Of a stretch of 64,000 nucleotides of DNA, positions 45,785-56,601 are shown piece by piece. A program made the position numbers and the translations under genes. Source of the stretch: Epiperipatus broadwayi (lineage: Eukaryota > Onychophora > Udeonychophora > Euonychophora > Peripatidae); the NCBI GenBank assembly GCA_028023455.1, contig JAQFVV010012490.1:498001-562000 (forward strand). The letters are read 5' to 3'. How positions within the stretch are numbered: position 1 is the stretch's first letter; every line of letters starts with the position of its first letter. The notes under the pieces are model-generated. The model did not search any database. It saw only the letters and a program-made list of their open reading frames with translations, and was not told the origin of the DNA.

Positions 45785-45965
45785 TGAATTTGAACACAGA
45801 CTTTCAAACTCCCAACAGCTATTGACTCCAACTTATACAACAGATACACATGACTACATACATGTGAAAAAGATACATCATCTCCAATATACATATTTCA
45901 TGCTGAAACAGCACTCATCAGTTGGTTCAGATCATCATTTTCACATATACATGTCATTATTTATA
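45785..45965 (-). repeat. Solo partial retrozyme-like unit
   Basis: On the minus strand it holds the hammerhead segment, then CACATGTATGTAGTCATGTG and a TTCAAAT-containing end, in the same order as the units at 48-49.5 kb. The middle part of the unit is absent. Confidence 0.75.
45876..45937 (-). ncRNA. Type I hammerhead ribozyme, intact conserved core
   Basis: Minus strand, 5' to 3': stem I strand ATCTGAACCAA; CUGAUGA (45915-45921); stem II GUGCUG-UUU-CAGCAU (one G-U and five Watson-Crick pairs, 3-nt loop); GAAA (45896-45899); stem III AUA-UG-UAU, only three pairs and self-complementary as AUAUGUAU; A as cleavage nucleotide at 45888; then UUGG pairing with CCAA and AGAU pairing with AUCU across a small bulge. 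All bases I would require in the catalytic core are present. The minimal palindromic stem III suggests cleavage as a dimer, as in other animal hammerheads. The upper part of stem I is less well paired than in the 49.4-kb copy. Confidence 0.8.
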
Positions 45966-46008
45966 GTTCCCTTTGTAGTTTATGAGTAACTAAATAAAGA
46001 AAACAATT

Positions 46009-46166
46009 AAAGGTCTTATGAATATTACCAAAATCACACTTTTCTTTGTTTGCCGTAATATCATATAAATACAATTTATCCAAACTTCGAAACGTAGGTA
46101 TATGTACAAATAAAGTTTTGCTAAAAAGTGTTTGAAGTTTGGATAAATTGTATTTAAAGGTCTTAT
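46009..46166. repeat. Small hairpin flanked by a direct repeat
   Basis: ATACAATTTATCCAAACTTC (about 46068-46089) is inverted at about 46133-46154, around 45 bp. TAAAGGTCTTATG flanks on both sides (about 46010 and 46154), so this may be a tiny foldback insertion. Confidence 0.6.
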
Positions 46167-47122
46167 GTTTAATAAATATATTTATTAATTTAGATGACTG
46201 TAGAGTGAATGGATACTTTATTTATTAAGTCTAAAAAATGAAATATTTTATTGAATTTATATATAACAATGCCTTATTAAGATTAGAAGATAATCATATG
46301 TTCTTGAGATAGTGTTTAAAAAAAAGGGGGGGGGGGACTGGTCATTTTTTTTGTTGGTTGTCAAGTGATAAAACAAGCTTAAAAATATACATACATTACT
46401 TACATTTTACTTTCGCATATTTTATCAATAATTTTTGGATTTGTAGCAAAGAAATGATATACTGTGATAGAAATTACTTAGGAAGGGAAAAATACAAACT
46501 TCCCCTCATTTGATATTTTTATGATTAAAGTAGAATGATTAACAACAAATGATATGCTTAACTGTCATGGAGTTAAGACCATTAAATTTACCATAGATTA
46601 TAATGCTGACAGGAAAAATAATTGGATATCATCTAACGATTAAAAATATTTATGGATCCCTAAGTTTATATCTGCTAGCATGGAAATGCCAAAGAAAATA
46701 CTGTAGGATAAGGAAGCTTAAGTCAAAGTTATATATATGCTTAACTTGGTAACAGATGACAAATTTCTTAGAATTATCTACTCAGGTGGTTTTCACTTGC
46801 CAATAATAGTTAAAAATATAATGGTAACTTTTGATAAATATTTATCAAAAATCTTTCTTCGTTATTAATAATCTTAATTATAAGGCAGTCTTATTTTTTT
46901 TTAATCATTCGATATACACTTTAACATATTACTTTTAGAAAATTATCAAAATTTAAAAATATAACGAATATTTCATATAATTGAGTTCAAAATTATAAAA
47001 TTACTTTTTATCATAAAAACATTACTTGATTTCAAATAATGAGATATTTTCTTTAATAGAAAAAGTAATAACATTAGAATTTCCATTACATTTTTTTATA
47101 TGTGAGAAACTCTGTAGTTAAC
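46167..47122. other. AT-rich intronic DNA
   Basis: There is a G homopolymer at 46326-46336. Nothing else is supported. Confidence 0.5.
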
Positions 47123-47185
47123 CCGTTATGACTTGACTGTATATGTTAATAATTTTAATTATAGATCGTATCTTTTCATTGTAAT
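47123..47185 (-). CDS. Candidate 63-nt exon (weak)
   Basis: The acceptor TTTGTTCCTGCCAG|ATTACAATGAA resembles those of the exons at 32531 and 53830, and the phase 1-1 frame is open (YNEKIRSIIKI...VIT). The donor GTTAAC is poor. It may be a decayed duplicate exon. Confidence 0.2.
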
Positions 47186-47945
47186 CTGGCAGGAACAAAT
47201 TACACATATACATTATATGATGTTTGTTTTAACCACCTCCATGAGTTAATATTTACATTAATAAATTTATACTTATTATTAATCTAAGTATCTGATGGTT
47301 GACCTATCAATAACACAAGTCATTCTATTATATAAAATCATCTTCTTACAATTTATTTTATTACTAAGATATTTTCTTTGTCAAGCAAAACCACTTATCT
47401 CTGGATCCATTGCAGATGTAACTCTAAACTATCATAGACATTTGTGGATTAATTCATTTATTAGTTTTTCTTGTCTAATTGCAACATTTATTCAGTATAT
47501 TCTAGATTGCCCATATATGTAGTGCATAATTGGGAAAAAAATATTTGATACATAATTTTATTTTACATTTGGTCACCCAAATCTATTAGGCACCTGCAGG
47601 CTAGCTAGCCCTGCTCAGTTATAATATTTTCTATTATATTTATGATTACCCAAATCTGCAAGCTAATCAGTGAACAATTAGTTTTATTTAATTCATATAG
47701 TTGTTGGTCGGTTTTCACTTACCATATTATTTATTACTGTTGATGACCAATATTTTATTGTTCCATTACATTTCTAATTGGTGCAAATACATTGACATTT
47801 GTAGGTCAGGCAGCTTTTATCCATCATTTTATTAATTGTTCATTACATTTTTGGTTTGACCAACAGGTGAATATTGCTATTTATGAGACAGTGTTGCTTC
47901 ATTAATATTAATCTTATTTTATATTTTCCATTGCAATATATCTAA
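47186..47945. other. Intronic DNA
   Basis: No supported feature. The plus-strand frame at 47295-47522 is hydrophobic and compositional. Confidence 0.45.
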
Positions 47946-48325
47946 TGCTCAGCTTACATAAGATAGCAAGTCTTCAAACTTTAATGGGCAGGCTTCAATG
48001 TACTCTACCTTCCAACTCTTCAGTCATTCATATCATTGAAAATCTGATGATCAAAGCCCTTGTTGAAGCCAATATTATTGTCATACCCATGTTGATTTTC
48101 AAAACTCTGACCCTTCACATATAAGATGTTAATATGTCCATTTAAATACACAGAAGAGAGATGTGCAGAAAGTAGGCTCAATATGCAATATTTAAATACA
48201 AGTATATCGTCTATACTGAAATTAATGTAATTAGAAGGGATTTAAACTCAGACTTTTAAGCTCTCTACAGCTATCGACTCCATCTTATACAACCGATACA
48301 TATGACTACATACATGTGAAAAAGA

Positions 48326-48388
48326 TAAATGATCTTCAATATATGTCTTTCATGCTGAACCAGCACTCATCAATTGGTCCAGATCACC
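48326..48388 (-). ncRNA. Hammerhead ribozyme motif, one core change
   Basis: The minus strand reads CCAATTGATGA, stem II GTGCTG-GTT-CAGCAT, GAAA, then GACATATATTGAAGATC. The first base of CUGAUGA is U (48367-48373 on the plus strand), which should reduce or abolish cleavage. Stems I and II are otherwise kept. Confidence 0.7.
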
Positions 48389-48886
48389 ATCTCCCACACA
48401 TATATAATCAGTGCACAGTTTATATTAATTTAACAAATCTTCAAACTTTAATGGATAGGCTTCAACGTTCTCCACCTTCCAACTCTTCAGCCATCCATAT
48501 TATTAAAAATCTAATGATGGAATGCTCAAACCCTTATTATTGCCAATATTATTGTCATATGCATGTCACTCTGACTCTCACATATAGAAACTTGATATGT
48601 CCATTTAAATAATACACATTCAGCCTGTATTCTGCCCATTCTTCTTCTGTGTATTTAAATAGACCTATTAAGTTCCTATATATGAGAGATCAGAGTGACT
48701 TAAAGTCAACATATGTATGACAATAATATTGGCATCAACAAGGGCTTTGAGCATTCCATCATCAGATTTTCAATGATATAGTTGGCTGAACAGTTGGAAA
48801 GAGAACATTAAATCCTGTCAATTAAAGTTTGAAGATTTGCTATCTTAATATAAAATGAGCACAGATTATATATATATGTGTGGGAG

Positions 48887-48950
48887 ATGATGATCTGAAC
48901 CAAATGATGAGTGCTGGTTCAGCATGAAATACACATGTATTGGAGATTAT
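48887..48950 (+). ncRNA. Hammerhead ribozyme motif, one core change
   Basis: The core box is AUGAUGA (48904-48910), A for C at the first position. Stem II (48911-48925) is perfect: a G-U closing pair and five Watson-Crick pairs around loop GUU. GAAA at 48926-48929 is followed by the palindromic TACACATGTA and TTGGAGAT, which pairs with ATCT...CCAA upstream. Confidence 0.7.
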
Positions 48951-49373
48951 TTATCTTTTTCACATTAATGTTGTCATGGGTATCAGTTGTATAAAATGGA
49001 GTCGATAGCTGCAGGAAGCTTGAAAATCTGAATTCAAATCCCTTCTAATTACATTAAGTTCAGTATAGACAATATAGTTGTATTTAAATATTACATTTAT
49101 GTGCCTGTATTCTACTCATCCCTCTTCTGTATATTTAAATAGACATATTAAGATCCTATATGGGAGAGATCAGAATGACTTAGTCAATATAGATATGACA
49201 ATATTCGCATCAACAAGGACTTTGAGCATTCCATAATCAGATTTTCAATAATATGAATGGTTGAAGATGGAGACCATTAAAGCCTGTCCATTAAAGTTTG
49301 AAGATTTGCTATCTTAATATAAACTGATTTTGCTATCTTAATATAAACTAAGCATTGTTTATATATGTGAGGG

Positions 49374-49440
49374 AGATGATGATCTGGACCAACTGATGAG
49401 TGCTGGTTCAGAATGAAATATGTGTATTGGAGATCATTTA
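49374..49440 (+). ncRNA. Type I hammerhead ribozyme, intact conserved core
   Basis: Stem I strand ATGATCT-GGA-CCAA; CUGAUGA at 49393-49399; stem II 49400-49414 (G-U, U-A, a G-A mismatch, C-G, U-A, G-C, loop GUU); GAAA at 49415-49418; stem III AUA-UG-UGU; A as cleavage nucleotide; then UUGG and AGAUCAU, which pair with CCAA and AUGAUCU, leaving GGA as a bulge. Beyond this, ATGTGAGGGAGATG pairs with the downstream TTTATC...CACATG with wobbles, so stem I is long. The conserved core is complete; the stem II mismatch may slow folding. Confidence 0.82.
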
Positions 49441-49550
49441 TCTTTTACACATGTGTGTGATGGTGTATCGATTATATAAGATGAAATCGATAGCTGTAAG
49501 GAGCTTTAAAATCTGAGTTCAAATCCTTTCTAATCAAATTAATGATAATT

Positions 49551-50143
49551 CATATCTGTTACAATCTATTTTCTATATATATCTTAATTGTTAGGGAAGT
49601 CATTTATTATAGTTACTCTTTATTTCAAGTTTGTATTGTTTCAATAGTGACTGAAATGTACAACGAAAATAAATCATCCAACATAAAATTATATCAAATC
49701 AAAATATTAATGGTAATATGAAAAAATAGAGATTAAAATCACTCCATTCTGATGACATAACACGAACTATATATAGATACTAACTTTCATTGGTTGCACA
49801 ATCAAAAAAAGACAAAGTAGCTATAAAACAGATCCAAGAACTAAGTAGCTAACTTAAGTCTAATGATATATTAAATATTTCTTTTACATATAACATGGCA
49901 TCCAGCAGTTATAATTTAGTATACACAAAATAAAAACTACCACGATGACTAAGAGAATTATAAAAACAAATAATGCAAAAAAAAATTATTGATATAGTAT
50001 ATATATTACCAAACAAAAAGGAGGGATTTAAAAACATACTCCAGTTACTTCTTACTTTTGGCTCTCAGCAATACATTTAAAGTATTACATCTAAAGATAC
50101 TTACATTTTGTAAATGAAGAAAATTATGCACTTATAAAGCTGG
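49551..50143. other. AT-rich intronic DNA
   Basis: No supported feature. Confidence 0.5.
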
Positions 50144-50362
50144 CACAAACAAATGTGTAAATAAAGACTGAATTAAACACACAATCTTCTAAAAACAAAA
50201 ATAATAAACTTTCTAAAGTGAATATTAGATAATAAACCAACATTTTGACTAACAACTTTTTCCTAATCTAGATATTATCTAATATTCACTTAAAAAATTG
50301 TTTTCATTTTTAGAAGATTGTAAATGTTTTTAATTCGGTTTTTATTTACACATTTGTTTGGA
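50144..50362. repeat. Palindromic repeat of about 219 bp
   Basis: The arms at about 50144-50245 and 50268-50362 are inverted copies (CAAACAAATGTGTAAATAAA against TTTATTTACACATTTGTTTG; AGTGAATATTAGATAATA against TATTATCTAATATTCACT). No coding sense. A foldback or MITE. Confidence 0.8.
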
Positions 50363-53017
50363 CCACTGACCAATATGAAAGTACTCCTTGGTGAGAAAAT
50401 CCACTATTCAAATTAAAGTAAATATTTGGGAATAATTTGAATATTAATTCAATTAAATCTCAATTATTAATTATTCAGATATTCTTGTTTTAAAAAATCA
50501 ATTATTAAATCATCACAAAACTTTATTCTAGGTCTAATATTTAGCTGATTTGATAATGCAATTAAAGTGACATACACATAAATTTGGAATCAATCCAACC
50601 TCAACAATCACTATATGGCTAAATGAAATATAGCAAAAACAATTAGACCCTATTATTTAGTACCCAGAAGCAAAAACTGAAGTCCAGCACTAGTTCATTA
50701 CTGCTGAAAGAACATCTGTTAGTATTTATACAGATGGATTTTTTTTGCAGAAAACTCTATTTAATTGCCCAACACTAATATATTATAAACGTCCATAAAT
50801 AATCTACACTCACTAAAATATTTATATATTTATATTAGTTGTCCAGAGCTTCAAATTCATAACTGGCAATTTATCAAAAGAACTGTTTTCTTTTAAAAAA
50901 ATTCTAATAATCTTTACAGTAATTCTCTACATTCAAGTTGTTTAAGCAGTTCAATATTTCATAAAAGTATTTTTAATCAATTTTCATTTTTACAATAGAA
51001 ATCGTAAACATAAACATGTACTTAAAAATTTCATATTTTTTTCATTGTGCATTTCACATTATTTCTATTTAGTGAATCTTATTTTCTACAAATTACTAAT
51101 AAAAGTTTATCAATTTGTCTAAGTAAAAATTAAAAAAAAAAGATTTAGATAAAAAAATGAAAAGGATGTTTTTATATTATTATTAGATTTCTTTTAATAT
51201 AATTTTGTAAAATTTTCATAATTTAGAAAGATTTATATTTCAAAGGATTACTATAGCATGATTTCCAACAATTAATTTCTAATGTTTTTTTAATTATAAT
51301 TATATCACTTTAATTAAATATTTAAAAATGATATATATATGTCAAATTTTCTATCTGAAGCAAGTTGTTAGTACTAAGATGCTGTGACCAAATGTTAACA
51401 CTAGATAACCATCAGCAGTAATGTTATATAGTTCACTACCTCATTAACAATTTATTATAACATCTCAAATCTGTTATTACATCATAATATAAGAGAGCTA
51501 TGAATATTTTAAATCACCATATAGTTCTTTTCTAATTAACATATATTTCCAGCACTAATTAATTTGGAAATTGATTTTATTAGCACCAAATAAGAGTACA
51601 TGAACAGATATGGGTCTATATTTCATAGCTATTTAAACTTAAAAAACAAAAAATTTTAAATATTTATTTTAAATTATAAATTCAAAGCTTATATATATAT
51701 GTGGTAATTCAGAAAAACAAAAAAATAATAGCAATAGGATGAATTTCACATAAAAAAAAAAAAATCAACAGAGAAAATTTTATTTTTAATAGTAAAAATT
51801 TATTGCTAATGGTTTCTCTAAATGTGTTTGTCAACATGATTTTTCCACCAAAAATAGTGCACTTAAACGCATATAAAGATAAAATAATCAAATGATTAAT
51901 AGATAACAGTTGATCACAATATAGAGTATAATTATTCCAGCATCTCATTATAAAGTGACTATTTGTATTAATTAGCTATATTCTATACAGAATAAAATAA
52001 ATAAAACAAAAACAATGTCTAAAAGAATATCAAACCATTTCTCATAGAAAAAAAAAATCTCAAGGTCTCTCAAAGAGATGATCCACAGACTCAAAAAATA
52101 TTTAAATCAGCTAATTATGTAACATTATCTTCATCAAACCCAAAATCTGACTGTAAAGACTATATAAATTGGAGCTTTATCATTTTAAAAAATTACAATA
52201 TTGTTAAAAATAAAGTATGATTAGTGAAGATTAATGACTGAGCCAAAAGAATATATGGTACTCAAATCATGATTATTCCACAGAAATTTATAATTAGGAG
52301 ATACAATTGATAGAATTCTTTTAGCATTAATCTGATATAGCTCTTTCAGTGATAAGAAAAAATGTAATCAATAATTTGCTGAATTCAGGCAGTTCTGCCC
52401 CCCCCCCATTTTTTTTTCTCTTTTTGCCATAATTTGCATAAATATAATTTTTAAGTCCCTATGATTTCTGATCATAGTGGTTTTAGAAAGTCTCATTCTT
52501 TCATTTCTAAGGAAAATAGTTATCACCCATGAAGATTGTCAACCTGAAAATATTGATACAATATAGTTATGTTCCAGATAATAGGTCATCAATAATAAAA
52601 GACATTTTAAATTTAGATAACTATCTGCAAGATTAAGTTTTACTACTTAAAAAAAAAAATTCCAATGTCAAAAACATAATGCTGATATAAAAATGATTTT
52701 TATAATTTGACCAATATATGTATCAAATTATGCAATAAAAATATTAAAACAATCCTGTAATATTGGTAAAATACTGATATAAATTAGTAATATAGTTATA
52801 TTACCATAAATAATATTTTTTGATCAAAAGTTTGTTATCAAGATATACAAAATCCACCATAGAGAATATAGATATACATGTATGTGATTACGTTTTGTCA
52901 TTACAGTCTGACTACAGTCTTCATAAAAGTAATAATTATGAGAAATGATGCAAATGTTGGATTGGGATTAGCATATGCTGGCTTTGATAGATAAGATGTT
53001 ATTACATTGTTACTCAC
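50363..53017. other. AT-rich intronic DNA
   Basis: No supported gene. There is a C run at 52398-52406. The minus-strand frame at 51709-51948 is compositional. Confidence 0.5.
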
Positions 53018-53102
53018 TATCTTTGCTGATACAAAATAAGTATGGAACTTATTAATATGTCTGCATTAGCTTGCGGAATGATGACCATGGGTTCAAGTAA
53101 TG
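53018..53102 (-). CDS. Candidate 85-nt exon (uncertain)
   Basis: Acceptor ATGAGTGATTTCAG and strong donor GTGAGTAAC. Only one frame is open, and it enters in phase 1 as required after the exon at 53699-53830, reading LEPMVIIPQANADILISSIL then ILYQQR. It exits in phase 2, which would need the alternative upstream acceptor (about 32559) of the 32.4-kb exon. Both conditions can be met, but this depends on a chain of choices. Confidence 0.3.
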
Positions 53103-53698
53103 CTGAAATCACTCATTTTATAATGTTTTGATGCGGAAATTACATAGAGAACAAAATAATGAGTGTTTATAAATTATACACACATGTAGAGTATATAGCA
53201 TACATATCTAAATAATACATATAATACATGAAGTATAAAAAATATGATATACAAGTAATATGCTAAGCTGAAATTACAAATTTGTAAGTAAAAAAAATTA
53301 TCTAGATTAAGAAAATTTTTTGGAAATAAGGTTAATAAGTTAAGCTAGTTAGATCAGCAAAATGTCTCTAACAGATCAAATGCCAAGCCATGCTGACAAA
53401 CTAAATCCAAAAAGTTAAAATAAAAGCCAAAAGTTCACTTTTATTATTTATTATGATCAGTTTTTACAAACCATTGTTTAAAAATATTTTCTCAGAAAAC
53501 TATTTGATAAAAGAATGTTAAAAATACATTACAGTACAGTGAAAGTTTGATTTAAAATTATTGCATTTTTCAGAAATCCACGATCATTATAAAAATGAAC
53601 TAAGATGTTAATATGCATTTCAAATCAAAATGGACATTGGACAGTTCTGGAAAACTTCATGCCAAAAAAAAAAAAACATTATGCACATGAATTCCTAC
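53103..53698. other. Probable intron
   Basis: AT-rich; no other feature. Confidence 0.4.
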
Positions 53699-53830
53699 CT
53701 TCAGCAACTTCTTGTGATAAAGATGGATCTGCAATTATTGTAAGAGTAGGACTTGGAAGTGTATCATAAAGAGTAAGTCTTTCACAGGCTGCTGTTTTGA
53801 GTGGTGCTGTTGATTGCAATTCAGTATAAT
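53699..53830 (-). CDS. 132-nt exon, minus-strand host gene
   Basis: The acceptor AACTTTTTGCATTGCCAG and donor GTAGGAATTC bound an open phase 1-1 segment reading YTELQSTAPLKTAACERLTL, then YDTLPSPTLTIIADPSLSQE and VAE. The frame is rich in S, T, L and P with balanced codons, unlike the flanks. Its start (CCAG|ATTATACTGA) and end (GAAG|GTAGG) mirror those of the exon at 32406-32531, about 21 kb away on the same strand. Together they suggest one gene with duplicated, equal-phase exons coding for a repetitive or disordered region. Product unknown; earlier exons lie above 53.8 kb or outside the window. Confidence 0.65.
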
Positions 53831-55604
53831 CTGGCAATGCAAAAAGTTATCGGAATAATATTTAATATGAAAATTCACCAACAGTTTAGATATCAACACA
53901 AACAAGTAAAATAAGTCACACATAAAAAAGAAAAAGAAACCCTAACCATTGTAAATGTATATAATAATAAAAAGGTATATCTATACAAACACAAATAAAA
54001 GATCCATATATATAAGTTTATCCAATTTTTTAAAAAAGAAGAAATATTTGTTTATAAAACAACCATCATTTTAAATATTTAAAGCAAAAATCAAAGCCTG
54101 ATATTAATAAGTACACATAATACTAGTGTAATAAATAAATAATGCCTTAAAATATAAATTATAACTTATTAAATAATGCCAAGTCTATCAGTGAAACCTG
54201 AACTTAAGGAAACAACAATGTGCTTTTTTTTCCATTTTCATAGAACCCAGTTCCATTTAAAGACAAACATACAGGTGAAATTAATGCTGGCGACTAATAT
54301 TTCAAAAAATCTTTTCATTTGGGTAACTTTACAAGGGGAGGATTTCAATTTTTCACTAAAATCAGGTTATCATTTAGTGGAATTATTTAACATTTTAAAC
54401 TGAATTTTGGATGCACACATATTAAACAATAAATAACAATATAATAAATGAATAAATACACTTTTTTTTTTTTAAAAAAAACCATAGTTCAGTGAAGAAA
54501 GTTCCATGCTTCTATTTGCCTTTCTTTGTCTATTTAAGTAGTAATTTTTATTTTTTTCTAACAACTAAAATCTTTAATCATTAACTTTTTAAAAAGCATT
54601 TACTGTAGCTTGATCTTATAATGAAAAAACAAAACAAATTTTTATTGAAAAATTTTGTAGACACTACTTAAGAAATATTTAATTATAAAGATGTTGTATC
54701 AATATAAAGTATTTAATCTTCAATCGTTATGTGTTGGTATCCCAAATCAGCACATAAATTGTTCAGTTGTTAATTTAAAACTAATATTATGGAGTTGTGC
54801 ATGTTTATCTATCTTTTTAGTATTGTTAGATGCAGAGATTCACTTGTGATTTTTCATATATTTATTGTGTACAATATCTGATGCTGGCAATATAACATTT
54901 GTGTAACATTAAATTTGTATTGAATTTATTCACAGGATATATATTTTTCTTTGTAAAATATTTGTGTTTTTATTGCTTTTGATGGTAAGACTTTATGAAA
55001 ATGTTGCAGAATGCTTGCTTTTCAAAAATGAACTTGATGGACACCAGATTTAAAAATTAGTTTAAACTATTTCTAGATAATGATAATGAGTCAAACAGCA
55101 ACAAGAATGATGAAACTTTCACAAATGCAAAATGACATCAACTGATCAAAAGTTGAGCTATTTCATTGGCAAAAAAGATTTGAAGCATGTCAATATAGAG
55201 ACCTGAAAGTTTATCTAACATTATTACTTGGCATAACTGAAGAACAGGAAGAATAAAGATATCCAATGGAAGATGGAGAAAAAAAACATGATACCGCTGT
55301 TACAGAGCATTAAAAGGAAAAATATTTTACGCATATTGGAAATGGCAAAAACCTTTTTGCCTTGAGAATGTTAAAAAGTTATGCCAAAATTGTGTAATCA
55401 ATGATTAACAACATTTTTTAATATTTCTTTTATAAAATAAGGAAGTATTGATTAATTTTTACGAATAAAATTATATATAATCTTAAATATGACTATTTTA
55501 CTGAATGCTACCTATTTAATTTCTTGACAATATGTGATATAATGTCAATATACAATGTATGTTCAATAGATATTAAAATCAAGTTCTAATTTAAAACTCG
55601 TTTC
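53831..55604. other. AT-rich DNA
   Basis: No supported gene. Short frames at 54176-54403 (plus) and broken frames at 55080-55420 have no recognisable domain. Confidence 0.45.
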
Positions 55605-56601
55605 GGTTGTTTTACAATAGCGTGTTGAAACCGCCGGAGGGCGTTATTTCTATGCTAGCGCACAGAAATATGCCGTTTAGGTGGCCTCCGCCGCTATCGA
55701 ACGGTCTATTTCTAACTCGTAAGCCTAAAAAGAGTCCGTTGATACGAGGGAGGGTACCGGCTGACTCTTTATTTCTATGCTAATGCACAGAAACGTGAAC
55801 ATTTAGCCAATCTTGCCGCAGAAGCTATCGTGTCAGCTTACAGTTCATTCCCATTTGACATTAATTCATTATCATAAGTGATTAATCATACATTAACTTT
55901 TATTCTCTTATCATATTCACTATTCATTAACTATTATTCTATCATCCTCTTAATCATTCATTATTCTCATACACATTCATCCTTTTCTCTTCACTCTTAG
56001 ATTCCTTTCATTCCACTATTCCATTATTACTTCTTTCCATCATCCATTAGTCATCTACATCATAATTTACTTATCATTTCATTTATAAGTTTAATTTCAT
56101 CATCACTCAAGACATATAATTATTAGTTATTTTATTAATTTGCTGAATATCAAAGTTAACTCATCTCATTTTGTTTGTGTGGATTTCAGGGCTGGTTTGA
56201 CCAGAAGTTTTTATCTTTATTAGTCACCTTGTGATCTTCTTTAGATCGACAGTTTCATGCTAGTTTTATTCAATCCAGGAATCATTTTTTGTTAGTTTTG
56301 CATTTTTGTTTCTTCATGCTTATATTCTTGATCGTGTGAGTACGTTAGGTTCCATAAGAGAATTTAATCACTAAAATGTGCGGCATGATTCATTGGTGAC
56401 CAGCTAGATCAGGAAGCTAGGTTACAATTGCGATTATGCTAACCAATGTGGATGGCATGATGATTGGCTGTAGCTAGGATACAGTAGTGATTATGGTGCC
56501 TAAAACGTGATATGATTCATTTATAGTACAGCGGTCTTGGGAGGTTACAGTAGCGATTAGCCTGCCCTCCGGCGGTTTCAACACGCTGTTGTAAAACAAC
56601 C
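55605..56601. mobile_element. Non-autonomous TIR element 2, same family as element 1
   Basis: It is 997 bp long with TIRs of about 38 bp and one mismatch, starting GGTTGTTTTACAA and containing GTGTTGAAACCGCCGGAGG. The flanks CTCGTTTC (55597-55604) and CTTGTTTC (56602-56609) agree at seven of eight bases, a probable 8-bp target duplication. The subterminal block with GCTAATGCACAGAAACG and GCAGAAGCTATCGTGTCAGC (55770-55845) matches the right end of element 1 (3270-3345) inverted. A T/C-rich stretch (55870-56090) fills the middle. No transposase. Confidence 0.85.

Larger units (their letters stand above)
47946..49550. mobile_element. Retrozyme-like inverted array with hammerhead ribozymes
   Basis: Two multimers of one repeat meet head to head near 48620. 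Minus-strand side, from the centre outward: middle block (48610-48425), hammerhead (48388-48326), B-box-like end (about 48300-48240), linker, second middle block (48185-47946). Plus-strand side: middle block (48625-48840), hammerhead (48887-48950), B-box-like end (about 49000-49035), linker, second middle block (49085-49330), second hammerhead (49374-49440) and end (49480-49540). Successive cores on the plus side are 489 bp apart, which gives the unit length. No protein is encoded. Tandem units with hammerheads fit metazoan retrozymes, non-autonomous retroelements that spread through self-cleaved circular RNA. Confidence 0.82.

Noticed and set aside
48316-48612. A 98-codon plus-strand frame
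   Set aside because: It lies antisense across the hammerhead repeat and is explained by that repeat.
55080-55430. A piggyBac-like transposase relic
   Set aside because: Short stretches looked vaguely transposase-like in shifting frames, but no motif could be aligned with confidence.
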